Below are positions 26,026 through 34,757 of a DNA stretch of 46,528 bases, in pieces (the first letter of the stretch is position 1; each line of letters starts with the position of its first letter). Source of the DNA: an uncultured Eubacteriales bacterium (GTDB taxonomy: Bacteria > Bacillota > Clostridia > Oscillospirales > Butyricicoccaceae). The DNA lies in the NCBI GenBank assembly GCA_934395135.1, contig CAKRRK010000010.1, forward strand, positions 1 through 46,528, read 5' to 3'. Under the pieces are notes generated by a model, which was not told the DNA's origin, did no database searches, and worked only from the letters and a program-made list of their open reading frames with translations. Both the position numbers and the translations under genes were made by a program.

Positions 26026-27552
26026 TCACTGAAAATACTTCCAGCTGTAATATTTTCCGGCTTCCATCGTGTCGCCGTATTTGTATTCCATCAGTTCGCT
26101 CATCGTCACCAGTTGATATCCCTGTTCCAGAAGATACGGAACGATTTCTTCCACCGCCGCCGCGGTGGTCTCATAAATGGAATGCATCAGCACCACCTGG
26201 CCGTCCAGATCGCCGTAATTTTTAATATAGTCCACGATTTTCTGCGTGTCCTTGGTTTTCCAGTCCAGCGTATCCACAGACCATCCCATCAAATATTGAT
26301 CCGCCGTTTGATACAGCGTATCGCTTACCGCACCGTAAGGCGGCCGAAGCATCGTCGGCGTATAGCCAATGACCTGTTCAAAAATTCCATTGGCCTTGTC
26401 CAGTTCCGCACGAATTTCTTCCGCCGTCATTTTGGACAGATCGCTGTGCGAGTACGTATGGCTCGCCACTTCGCATCCAAGGGCCTTTTCCCGCTTGACC
26501 GTATCCGGATAAGATGCCACCAGACTCGCCAGCTCAAAAAATGTGGCGCCGCACTGATATTCTTCCAGCACGTCCAAAATGCGGTTGGTATTCTTGCCAT
26601 TTGGTCCGTCGTCAAAGGTGAGGGCTACCATCGGCTTGTCCGGATCAATCACCCGCTGCGGCGCTGTTACCTCCACCGTATCCGCCGGATCTGATCCCTC
26701 CGGGATATAAGATGGATCGATCAATCCCGCAATGGCGGAGGGGATGCTGCTTAAAATATTATCATACGGCACGCTGACGCAAACCGTGCCAAAGGCGCCG
26801 GGCAGGATAGAATATTTCTCAAAATAGACATTGATACCCTTGTCTGTCATCACAAAGCGGGTCAAAGCTTTGGAGTCCGGCGCGGTGTTTGCCGCAAATT
26901 CTTCTTGAAACAATGCGTTTTGATACGCTTCTTTTTCCGCAACGCTGGCACGCACACTGGCGCTGAGCTTGTTTAAAAAGTTGCTGCTTAACATTTTCTG
27001 CGTTAGTTCTTCTCCGGTTTCCAGGTTAAAATTAAACGTATGCACCTTGGAAGACGCCACATTCGCTTCGTTAGCCACCAAAGATTCATACAGGACAATA
27101 CCAACGATTTTTTCAGAAACCATATAGGAATTATAGTCCATATACAGTACATTTTCGCATTGCTCCTGGGAAGAAATCGGCTCTCCTCCGCCGCCAAACT
27201 GCTCTTTATAGCTGTCATAAATCCCGGTAACCTCCCGGTAAATCCGCTGGTCGATCCGGTCCATTCCCAATACAGGATACTGAATCGCACAGGACAGCCC
27301 GCGGTTATATTCAATAATGCATTCTGTTTTGCCGGCCTGTTTTCCTTCTTCCAATTCCATCAGATAGATTTGTGCCATCTGGCTGATATCCTCCGCGGCG
27401 CCAAGGCCCGCGCTTTGCTGCGAATCCTCCACGCCATTCCCCAAACCGTTATTGCCGACGGCCGGCGTTTGTTCCATACCGCAGCCCGCACACAGCGTCA
27501 GCAGCGTAGCGCACAAAATTATGCCGCTGAGCAATCTCCCTTTTCTCCCCAT
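26026..27552 (-). CDS. Lipoprotein polysaccharide deacetylase, PdaC-like
   Basis: About 508 residues. Start uncertain: ATG at 27564 has GGAGG only 1 base away, ATG at 27552 has it 13 bases away; the later one gives a standard signal peptide (MGRKGRLLSGII…). Lipobox LCAGC places the mature protein on the outer face of the membrane. The N-terminal half (~60-270) resembles the DUF3298 region of PdaC/RsiV-like proteins. The C-terminal NodB domain has TFDDGP (metal Asp pair), SHTYSHSDL (metal His pair), RPPYGA and LMHSIY (catalytic His). It should deacetylate peptidoglycan sugars, as PdaC does, giving lysozyme resistance or wall tailoring. Substrate is inferred. Confidence 0.88.
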   Translation of the reverse strand: MGRKGRLLSGIILCATLLTLCAGCGMEQTPAVGNNGLGNGVEDSQQSAGLGAAEDISQMAQIYLMELEEGKQAGKTECIIEYNRGLSCAIQYPVLGMDRIDQRIYREVTGIYDSYKEQFGGGGEPISSQEQCENVLYMDYNSYMVSEKIVGIVLYESLVANEANVASSKVHTFNFNLETGEELTQKMLSSNFLNKLSASVRASVAEKEAYQNALFQEEFAANTAPDSKALTRFVMTDKGINVYFEKYSILPGAFGTVCVSVPYDNILSSIPSAIAGLIDPSYIPEGSDPADTVEVTAPQRVIDPDKPMVALTFDDGPNGKNTNRILDVLEEYQCGATFFELASLVASYPDTVKREKALGCEVASHTYSHSDLSKMTAEEIRAELDKANGIFEQVIGYTPTMLRPPYGAVSDTLYQTADQYLMGWSVDTLDWKTKDTQKIVDYIKNYGDLDGQVVLMHSIYETTAAAVEEIVPYLLEQGYQLVTMSELMEYKYGDTMEAGKYYSWKYFQ

Positions 27553-27636
27553 ATTGTTTTCCATGCCTCCAAACCTGCAAGTTTTCGCATCATAACTATT
27601 ATCCTGTGCGTTTTTTCTGTTTTTAGTTCTTTTCGT

Positions 27637-28194
27637 TTATTTTTTTGCAAACCGGAATCCAAACACGCTTCCGCAAATACCGCCGATAAGGTGGGTGAGA
27701 TGAGAAATGTTATCCGTCGCCGTAACTGCGCTGACCGCTTCTTTTCCCAGATAAAATACAACGACCAACAGCAGCGTCAGTGGAACCGCGCCGTTCTTTT
27801 TCCCCGCAAACGACGACAGCACAATCATCATAAACACGATGCCGCTGGCCCCCAGCAAGGCGATGCCCGGAAAACAGATCCACTGCACCAATCCGGAAAC
27901 AAGCGCCGTAATTCCCATCGTAATCAGGAGACGCCGGCTCCCATATTTTTCTTCCAGCGGCGGTCCCACCACAAGAAGCAGCAGCATATTGCCGGAAAAA
28001 TGAGAAAAACCGCTGTGCCCCAGTACATGCAGAAACATTCTGGGATAGGTCAGCGGATCCCACAGGGAGGAACGGTATACACAGAACAGCTTCTGCGTGG
28101 AAACGCCGCCTGTCGCGGCGTCCAGCACCAGTGCCAGAAGGGACAGCAACACAAACGTCAGCACCACCGGCGAATTGTAATGGATCCTTTTCAT
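27637..28194 (-). CDS. Rhomboid-family intramembrane serine protease
   Basis: 185 residues with about six membrane segments, the minimal rhomboid size. Seen: HFSGNMLLLLVVGPPLEEKYGS (the loop HxxxN region), the catalytic serine in GASGIVF and the catalytic histidine in HLTHLIGG. These form the Ser-His dyad of rhomboids, which cut membrane-anchored proteins. AGGAA lies about 6 bases before the ATG. The deacetylase gene follows 84 bases downstream, probably on the same transcript; substrate unknown. Confidence 0.9.
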   Translation of the reverse strand: MKRIHYNSPVVLTFVLLSLLALVLDAATGGVSTQKLFCVYRSSLWDPLTYPRMFLHVLGHSGFSHFSGNMLLLLVVGPPLEEKYGSRRLLITMGITALVSGLVQWICFPGIALLGASGIVFMMIVLSSFAGKKNGAVPLTLLLVVVFYLGKEAVSAVTATDNISHLTHLIGGICGSVFGFRFAKK

Positions 28195-28224
28195 ACACGC
28201 TTCCTAACTTGATATGATGCTTTT

Positions 28225-28252
28225 ATTATACACCATACGGCGCGTTCAGCAA
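28225..28252 (-). promoter_or_regulatory. Promoter of the rhomboid-deacetylase pair
   Basis: Minus-strand TTGCTG (28247-28252), 16-base spacer, TATAAT (28225-28230). The -10 box overlaps the stop codon of the upstream orphan frame. Confidence 0.65.
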
Positions 28253-28642
28253 GTCCTTTCCCGGTTTTGTTTTAAAAATCTTTTCCTTTGCGGTTTCTAT
28301 AGCATCCCGTTCCCTGGCTTCTTCTGCCATATCTGCCAGAAAATCCGTTTCTGCCAGGATCGGATACTCTAAGCCCTGAATTGTTTCATAAGTATGATGC
28401 CGTCCCGCAAGGCAAGAAATTTGTTCCGCATCGCCCGGTTCCAACACAAATTCCCGCCATGTCCCGGCGGCACCAAGACCAATCTCTTCCTGGCGGGTTC
28501 CCGCGGCACGGTCACACCGTCCCTCTGCCTTGGAACTTCCAATGTCATGCCGTACTGCGGGAACCCCCGGGCCTTTGTGCGCCTGATCATGCAGGATCTT
28601 CCCTTTGCCAAAGCGGACACCTTTCAAGCGTGGTTTCCGCAC
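28226..28642 (-). CDS. Orphan reading frame, possibly decaying
   Basis: 138 residues from GTG at 28642, with AGGAG 7 bases upstream. I do not recognise it. The C-terminal part (…LEPGDAEQISCLAGRHH… and …AEEARERDAIETAKEKIF…) has natural composition with a charged helix; the first 60 residues are Gly/Arg-rich and less convincing. A second start lies just upstream: AAGGAG 7 bases before an ATG at 28697, opening a 36-codon frame that ends at 28587 in another phase. Together these suggest either a small real gene or one broken by a frameshift. It lies between a terminator and the rhomboid promoter, which overlaps its last codons. Confidence 0.4.
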   Translation of the reverse strand: MRKPRLKGVRFGKGKILHDQAHKGPGVPAVRHDIGSSKAEGRCDRAAGTRQEEIGLGAAGTWREFVLEPGDAEQISCLAGRHHTYETIQGLEYPILAETDFLADMAEEARERDAIETAKEKIFKTKPGKDLLNAPYGV

Positions 28643-28718
28643 CGCTCAGCTCCTGCAAAATAGGATGAGGTCCGCTGGTATACATATTCCAATGCATCCT
28701 TTGTCTCCTTTCCATAAG

Positions 28719-28747
28719 AAAAACGGCAGGAATCTCCTGCCGTTTTT
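28719..28747 (-). terminator. Terminator of the pyrimidine operon
   Basis: Perfect 13-base arms AAAAACGGCAGGA / TCCTGCCGTTTTT around a 3-base loop, starting 9 bases past the stop of the phosphatase-GNAT gene. Symmetric, so it can also act on the plus strand. Confidence 0.92.
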
Positions 28748-28756
28748 CGCCAACTT

Positions 28757-29881
28757 CTAACAAACCGCAATTTTTTTCCGCATTCGATAATGCCCCTGAA
28801 ACAGACCGATTTTCTCGAAGCCGTTTTTTTGATAAAATCCAATGGCCCGCAAGTTATTTTCTGCGGCATTGGCGGCAAGATAGGTTTTTCCCATCTCCCG
28901 GTAAACGCTCACCGCCTGTCCCAGCATCTGCGGAGAAATTCCGGCGCCACGATATTCCGGCCTTGCGGCAAAACTGCCTACCATTCCCGTGTCCGGGCTG
29001 GAAGTATCCAGCACATTCAGCCGCACCAAAGCCACCGGCTCCATTTCCAACATTCCAAGGGTTACCGCCCGTGGATTGGCCCGCTGCATACGCCATGTGT
29101 CGGCCAGATATTGTCCCTCGTCCAAATCGTTCCAGCCGCCGTATGCCGCCTGATATTTTTCCTTTGCAAAGTACAAGATAATCTCAGCATCTTCTTGCTC
29201 CACTGGCCGGAACCAAATCTGATTGTCTTTTGCCTTGCCCTGAAAGCGAACGGCATGAAAGGTGGACAGTTCTTCCGGCAGATGGGATATATCGTTTTCA
29301 TACTGAATTTCCAGAGCTTCCCCATCTATCGTCAGTTTAGAGACCGATGTGTTATCTCCCCATCCGATTTTTGCCAGACCATCCGGGCCATATCCATGCG
29401 CCAGGCAGAGAAGTCCCCGGATTACGGTACCATGCGTGCCGATCAATACGGTTTTGTCCGGATTTTCTGCCGCAATTTTCCGCACCGCCGCCAGCATCCG
29501 CTGACCACACTGCTGCACACTTTCCCCACCGGGTAATGTGCAGTGCCATGGATCTTCCTCCCAGACGGCAAACTGTTCCGTTTGAAACCGGGCAAGCTCC
29601 GCCCATGGCTTGTCCTCCCATGTTCCCATATTAATTTCCCGCAATTCCGGTTCCGGGACAATGGAAAGTCCCTTCTGATCCGCCACGGCTTTGGCTGTCT
29701 GGTAAGCACGGAACAGGTCGCTTGCGTAAACACGATCCACCGGTATGTTTGCAAACCGTTCCGCCAGCTTTTCAATCTGCTGATATCCCCGCGGGGTTAA
29801 CAGACTGTTATAAACGCCATGGCACCGCCTGTATAAATTTCCTTCCGCTTCGCCATGGCGTACCAAATAAACTGTGGTCAT
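28757..29881 (-). CDS. Histidine phosphatase - GNAT acetyltransferase fusion
   Basis: 374 residues in two domains. Residues 1-200 are a histidine phosphatase (phosphoglycerate mutase-like): LVRHGEAEGN with Arg8/His9, the partner residues Arg58 and Glu82 regions, and second histidine in IGTHGTVIRG (His150). Residues ~222-374 are a GNAT N-acetyltransferase with the acetyl-CoA loop RPEYRGAGISPQML (308-320) and AENNLRAIGFYQKNGF. ATG preceded by AAGGGG; only 9 bases separate it from the pyrD stop, so it belongs to the pyr transcript. Substrates of both domains are unknown; the phosphatase could be a nucleotide or sugar-phosphate phosphatase. Confidence 0.88.
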   Translation of the reverse strand: MTTVYLVRHGEAEGNLYRRCHGVYNSLLTPRGYQQIEKLAERFANIPVDRVYASDLFRAYQTAKAVADQKGLSIVPEPELREINMGTWEDKPWAELARFQTEQFAVWEEDPWHCTLPGGESVQQCGQRMLAAVRKIAAENPDKTVLIGTHGTVIRGLLCLAHGYGPDGLAKIGWGDNTSVSKLTIDGEALEIQYENDISHLPEELSTFHAVRFQGKAKDNQIWFRPVEQEDAEIILYFAKEKYQAAYGGWNDLDEGQYLADTWRMQRANPRAVTLGMLEMEPVALVRLNVLDTSSPDTGMVGSFAARPEYRGAGISPQMLGQAVSVYREMGKTYLAANAAENNLRAIGFYQKNGFEKIGLFQGHYRMRKKIAVC

Positions 29882-29890
29882 TGTTTCCCC

Positions 29891-30796
29891 TTACCATTCT
29901 ACCGCGCCCACAAGGTCGGAAACCCGTTCCACCTTCTGGTCTTTCATATAAGCTTCCATTTCGGATAAAATCCGTACCGGCGCCATCGGGTCGGATAAAA
30001 TTGCCGTTCCCACGGCCACTGCGTTGGCTCCCGCCAGCAGCATTTCCACCGCGTCCGCACCGGTCATAATCCCACCCATACCAATAATGGGCACTTGCAC
30101 CGCCTGCCGCACCTGATATACCATCCGCACCGCCACCGGGTGCACCGCCGGGCCGGACATGCCGCCCATGCCATTGTGCAGCACCGGCCGCCGGGTGTTT
30201 ACATCAATTTTCATCCCCAGAATCGTGTTGATAAGGGACAGGCCGTCTGCTCCGGCAGATACGGCTGCCCGGGCGATTTCTCCAATGTCGGTTACATTGG
30301 GAGACAGCTTGACGAGCAACGGTTTTTTCGCCTTTTTCCGGGCTGCCAAAACCACTTCCTCCACCATATTCGGCTGGGTGCCAAATGCCATGCCGCCGCA
30401 TTTTACGTTGGGGCAGGAAATATTCATCTCAATAAGATCCACATCCGCGTCCGAAATTTTTTCCGTCATTTCCACATATTCCTCTACAGTGTTGCCGGAA
30501 ATATTGGCAATGATTTTGGTGTCAAACCGGCGGAGATAGGGAATTTCCTCCGCGATAAACCGATCGATGCCGGGATTCTGCAGCCCCACGCTGTTTAAAA
30601 TACCCATCGGCGTCTCCGCGATCCGCGGCGCAAGGTTGCCGTTTCTCGGCAAAGGAGTCAACCCCTTTACGCCGATGGCGCCCAGGCGGGACAAATCAAA
30701 AAACTCCGCATATTCATGACCAAATCCGAAGGTGCCGGAAGCCGTTGTTACCGGGTTTTTGAGTGTAACGCCGCAAATATCAACGGACCAATCCAT
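29891..30796 (-). CDS. pyrD: Dihydroorotate dehydrogenase, class 1B catalytic subunit PyrD
   Basis: 301 residues from ATG at 30796, with GGAGG about 10 bases upstream; the start shares one base with the pyrK stop (TGATG). Oxidises dihydroorotate to orotate with FMN, passing electrons to PyrK. Seen: TASGTFGFG, GLQNPGID, the class 1 catalytic cysteine in NISCPNVKCGG, LVKLSPNVTD, and FMN-phosphate glycines GMGGI and AVAVGTA. Being class 1B it needs PyrK and NAD+. Confidence 0.97.
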   Translation of the reverse strand: MDWSVDICGVTLKNPVTTASGTFGFGHEYAEFFDLSRLGAIGVKGLTPLPRNGNLAPRIAETPMGILNSVGLQNPGIDRFIAEEIPYLRRFDTKIIANISGNTVEEYVEMTEKISDADVDLIEMNISCPNVKCGGMAFGTQPNMVEEVVLAARKKAKKPLLVKLSPNVTDIGEIARAAVSAGADGLSLINTILGMKIDVNTRRPVLHNGMGGMSGPAVHPVAVRMVYQVRQAVQVPIIGMGGIMTGADAVEMLLAGANAVAVGTAILSDPMAPVRILSEMEAYMKDQKVERVSDLVGAVEW

Positions 30797-31554
30797 CAAA
30801 GAATCACCTCCTCCGCGTTAAACACGGGGCCATCCTTGCAAACATGCTTTAACGCAAAGTCTGCATCCTCCGACTTAACTTTGCAGGCGCACACAAGACA
30901 TGCACCTACGCCGCAGCCCATGCGCTCCTCCATGGAAACCTGACAAAAAATTCCCTGTTCTTTGGCAATCTCCGCAACGCCGCGGAGCATCGGCCTTGGG
31001 CCGCAGGCATAAATTGCCGTTCCAGCCTCTTTCTTTAAGGTTTGCCGGAGCGCGTCCGTGACAAAGCCCCGGATTCCAAAACTGCCGTCGTCCGTACACA
31101 CAAGCACCTCTCGGCACAAAGCCTGGAAATCCTCCCGCAAAATAACGGCGCCTGCCGTGCGGAAACCCAGAATGGCCCGGCCGCCCGCCGCTTGTCTGGC
31201 CGCCAGCAGCAAAGGCGGAACCCCTATACCGCCGCCAATAAAAATAGGCGCGGCGCCGGCTTTGGCAAGGTCATATCCCCTGCCCTGCGGACCAAGGAGA
31301 TCCAGTTCTTCCCCCGCTCTGCGCCGGGAAAGCCATTTTGTCCCCTCGCCCTTTGCCTCAAAAACAATGGTGATTTTGTTTTCCGATACATCGGCAATGC
31401 TGATGGGACGGCGGAGAAACTGTTCTCCGCCGCATTTGATATGCACGAATTGTCCCGGTTTTGCCAGCGCTGCCATCTGTTTTGTCTCAAAGCGTAAGGA
31501 GAACAGGGTTTCGGTAAGGGCCTTGACTTCCGTTATCCTGCAAATTTCCTGCAT
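30796..31554 (-). CDS. pyrK: Dihydroorotate dehydrogenase electron-transfer subunit PyrK
   Basis: 252 residues. Carries FAD and a 2Fe-2S cluster and links PyrD to NAD+. Seen: FAD-binding FLRRPISIAD, NAD-binding IFIGGGIGVPPLL, CGPRPML, and the C-terminal cysteine set GCGVGACLVCACKV…CKDGPVF that ligates the 2Fe-2S cluster. GGGAGG precedes the ATG by 7 bases. Lies between carB (17-base gap) and pyrD (1-base overlap). Confidence 0.97.
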   Translation of the reverse strand: MQEICRITEVKALTETLFSLRFETKQMAALAKPGQFVHIKCGGEQFLRRPISIADVSENKITIVFEAKGEGTKWLSRRRAGEELDLLGPQGRGYDLAKAGAAPIFIGGGIGVPPLLLAARQAAGGRAILGFRTAGAVILREDFQALCREVLVCTDDGSFGIRGFVTDALRQTLKKEAGTAIYACGPRPMLRGVAEIAKEQGIFCQVSMEERMGCGVGACLVCACKVKSEDADFALKHVCKDGPVFNAEEVIL

Positions 31555-31571
31555 TTCTTTCCCTCCCCGCT

Positions 31572-34500
31572 TTATACCTGGTTAATGTCGACCATTTCAC
31601 AGTGTTCCAACCGGTTTTTGCTTTCCAGACACCGCAGCAGCGCAGACGCCGTGTCAATCGAGGTAAGGCACGGCACGGCATGCTCCACCGCCCGCCGGCG
31701 AATCCGCACGGACCCCAGTTTTGGTTTTCTGCCTTTGACGGATGTGGAAATAATATAATCTATTTTCCCGCTGTCAATCAGATCGATGATATTGGGCGAC
31801 GGCTCGTCAATGTTGCCCACAGAGTTTGTCGCCACCATATGCCGGTTCAGCACATTGGCCGTACCGCGCGTGGCATACAGGTCGAATCCAAGGCTTTCAA
31901 ACCGTTCCGCGATCTTAATCGCTTCCTGTTTGTCGCTGTCCCGCACAGAGATGACCACGGCGCCCTTTTGTTTCATATTAAAGCCCGCGCCGATCAACCC
32001 TTTCATCAACGCTTCCCGGAAGGTTTTCGCAACACCCAGAACTTCGCCGGTAGATTTCATCTCCGGTCCCAGCTGCGTGTCCAGATCCCGCAGTTTTTGG
32101 AACGAGAATACCGGTACTTTGACGGCGTAATATTCTCCTTCCGGATACAGCCCTGTACCGTATTTCATATCTTTCAGTTTTTCCCCAAACATGCACTTGG
32201 TGGCAATGTCCACCATCGGCACCCCGGTAATCTTGGAAATATACGGAACCGTTCTGGACGAGCGGGGATTTACCTCAATGACATAAATTTCATCGTTATA
32301 CAATACAAACTGAATGTTTACCAGCCCCAGTACCTTTAGTTCCCTTGCAAGGCTCTTCGTGTACTGAATAATGGTTTCCTTATGCCGGTCTTCAATGGTA
32401 ATCGACGGATACACGGAAATGGAATCGCCGGAATGTACGCCAGCGCGTTCCAAATGCTCCATAATACCCGGTATGAGAATATCTTCTCCGTCGCAGATGG
32501 CATCCACTTCGATTTCACGGCCCATCATATATTTATCCACCAGCACCGGATTTTCCACCTTATTCCGGGAAATAATCTGCATATATTCCCGTACTTCTTC
32601 TTCCTTATACGCAATCTCCATGCCCTGGCCGCCCAACACATAGGAAGGACGCACCAGCACCGGATATCCCAGTCGGCCTGCAACGGCAACTGCTTCTTCC
32701 TCGGTAAACACTGTGTCGCCCTTGGGGCGCGGAATTCCGCACGTTTCCAGGATCACGTCAAATTTTTCCCGGTCTTCCGCCGCGTCAATGCTCCATACCG
32801 GCGTTCCCAAAATGGGGACGCCCAGCTGTTCCAGGTGATTTGCAAGATTGATTGCCGTCTGACCGCCAAACTGCACGATGGCAGCATCCGGTCTTTCCGC
32901 CATCACAACCCCGGTAACATCCTCCGGCGTCAGCGGCTCAAAATACAGACGATCCGCAGTATCAAAGTCTGTAGAAACCGTTTCCGGGTTGTTGTTGATA
33001 ATAATGGTTTCACAGCCCTGTTCCTGCAGTGCCCAAACAGAATGCACCGAGCAATAGTCAAATTCAATCCCCTGACCGATGCGGATCGGTCCAGATCCCA
33101 ACACCAGCACTTTTTTCTTGCCGGATCCTTCTTTTACTTCCGTTTCCTCGTCAAAGGAAGAATAATAGTATGGCGTTTCCGCCTCAAACTCCGCGGCGCA
33201 GGTATCCACCGTCTTATACACTGGGTACCGCTTGACCTTTTCCACACGGAGTCCGGACAGTTCCTCAATCACCTTGTCCAAAAATCCCAGTTTCTTCGCC
33301 CGGAGATACAATTCCTCCGACAGAGCTTCCGCGTGCTTCAGCTCTTCTTCCATATCAATGATCTTCTGAAAGCCATGAAGGAACCAGCGGTCAATTTTGG
33401 TAATGGCAAAAAGTTCTTCGATGGTCATCGTTTTGCGCCGGAGGTTTTCCGCCACGACAAACAGCCTTGCGTCGTCAATTACATGCACTTGTTCCCGGAT
33501 TTCATCATCGGACAGCGCCTGCAGGCGGGGCATTACAAAACTGTTCAGCTTCATTTCCACGCCGCGGATGGCTTTCATCAGTCCTTCTTCAAAAGAGCTG
33601 GCAATGGCCATCACCTCGCCAGTGGCTTTCATCTGTGTGCCCAGCGTGTTGTCGGCATAAACAAATTTGTCAAACGGCCATCTTGGAAACTTTACCACAC
33701 AATAGTCTATAGTCGGTTCAAAGCAGGCATACGTTTTTCCTGTGACTGCGTTCCGGATTTCATCCAGTCCATAACCAACGGCAATCTTTGCCGCAACCTT
33801 GGCAATGGGGTAACCGGTTGCCTTGGATGCCAGCGCGGAGGAGCGGGACACACGGGGGTTTACCTCAATAACTGCATATTCAAACGAGTCCGGGTTCAAC
33901 GCAAACTGTACATTGCAGCCGCCTTCAATTCCAAGTTCGGTAATGATCTTAAGCGCCGAGGTACGAAGCATCTGATATTCCTTATCGCACAGGGTCTGGG
34001 TGGGAGCGACAACGACCGAGTCTCCGGTATGCACGCCCACCGGGTCCACATTTTCCATGTTGCAGATGGTGATGGCGTTGCCCTTGCCGTCCCGCATTAC
34101 TTCATATTCGATTTCCTTCCAGCCAGCGATGCATTTTTCCACCAGAATCTGATTTACCCTGGAATGCATAATTCCCGCTTCCGCAATGCGTTTTAACTCT
34201 TCCAGGTTATAAGCAATGCCGCCGCCGGTGCCGCCCAGCGTATAGGCCGGACGGATAATTACGGGATAACCGATGGTGTCTGTAAACGCAATGGCATCCT
34301 CCACCGTCTCCACCACATCGGAAGCGATGATCGGCTCATCAATTTTCAGCATCGTATCCTTAAACATCTGTCGGTCTTCCGCCTTGGAAATGGTTTCCGG
34401 ATTTGCGCCCAAAAGCTTGACGCCGTATTTGTCCAGAAAACCTTCCTCGCACAACTCCATTGCAAGGTTCAGCCCCGTCTGGCCGCCAAGCGTCGGCAGC

Positions 34501-34757
34501 AGCGCATCCGGTCGCTCTTTTTTGATGATTTCCTTCACCGCGGTGGTATTCATCGGCTCAATATACACTTTGTGCGCCATGGCCTTGTCCGTCATAATGG
34601 TTGCCGGATTGGAGTTTACCAGCACAACCTCCAGTCCCTCTTCCAAAAGAGCGCGGCAGGCCTGGGTGCCGGCATAGTCAAATTCTGCCGCTTGGCCAAT
34701 GACAATTGGACCGGATCCCAAAACCATAACTTTTTTGATATCTTCTCTTAACGGCAT
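31572..34757 (-). CDS. carB: Carbamoyl-phosphate synthase large subunit CarB
   Basis: 1061 residues, full length. Makes carbamoyl phosphate from bicarbonate, ammonia delivered by CarA, and two ATP. Two homologous ATP-grasp halves are visible (VMVLGSGPIVIGQAAEFDY and VLVLGSGPIRIGQGIEFDY begin them), each with its IEVNPRxSRSS/T motif, and a C-terminal MGS-like allosteric domain (~930-1061). Begins with AAGGAGG six bases upstream and overlaps the carA stop by 10 bases. As the only carbamoyl-phosphate synthase here, and in a pyr operon, it probably serves pyrimidine synthesis first. Confidence 0.98.
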   Translation of the reverse strand: MPLREDIKKVMVLGSGPIVIGQAAEFDYAGTQACRALLEEGLEVVLVNSNPATIMTDKAMAHKVYIEPMNTTAVKEIIKKERPDALLPTLGGQTGLNLAMELCEEGFLDKYGVKLLGANPETISKAEDRQMFKDTMLKIDEPIIASDVVETVEDAIAFTDTIGYPVIIRPAYTLGGTGGGIAYNLEELKRIAEAGIMHSRVNQILVEKCIAGWKEIEYEVMRDGKGNAITICNMENVDPVGVHTGDSVVVAPTQTLCDKEYQMLRTSALKIITELGIEGGCNVQFALNPDSFEYAVIEVNPRVSRSSALASKATGYPIAKVAAKIAVGYGLDEIRNAVTGKTYACFEPTIDYCVVKFPRWPFDKFVYADNTLGTQMKATGEVMAIASSFEEGLMKAIRGVEMKLNSFVMPRLQALSDDEIREQVHVIDDARLFVVAENLRRKTMTIEELFAITKIDRWFLHGFQKIIDMEEELKHAEALSEELYLRAKKLGFLDKVIEELSGLRVEKVKRYPVYKTVDTCAAEFEAETPYYYSSFDEETEVKEGSGKKKVLVLGSGPIRIGQGIEFDYCSVHSVWALQEQGCETIIINNNPETVSTDFDTADRLYFEPLTPEDVTGVVMAERPDAAIVQFGGQTAINLANHLEQLGVPILGTPVWSIDAAEDREKFDVILETCGIPRPKGDTVFTEEEAVAVAGRLGYPVLVRPSYVLGGQGMEIAYKEEEVREYMQIISRNKVENPVLVDKYMMGREIEVDAICDGEDILIPGIMEHLERAGVHSGDSISVYPSITIEDRHKETIIQYTKSLARELKVLGLVNIQFVLYNDEIYVIEVNPRSSRTVPYISKITGVPMVDIATKCMFGEKLKDMKYGTGLYPEGEYYAVKVPVFSFQKLRDLDTQLGPEMKSTGEVLGVAKTFREALMKGLIGAGFNMKQKGAVVISVRDSDKQEAIKIAERFESLGFDLYATRGTANVLNRHMVATNSVGNIDEPSPNIIDLIDSGKIDYIISTSVKGRKPKLGSVRIRRRAVEHAVPCLTSIDTASALLRCLESKNRLEHCEMVDINQV

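Noticed and set aside
28381..28668. Plus-strand frames opposite the orphan gene
   Set aside because: Pro/His/Cys-rich without start signals; the minus strand has the better translation signals.
32382..34196. 604-codon plus-strand open frame opposite carB
   Set aside because: Shadow of carB codon bias; His/Phe/Asn-rich, no Shine-Dalgarno site and no domain.
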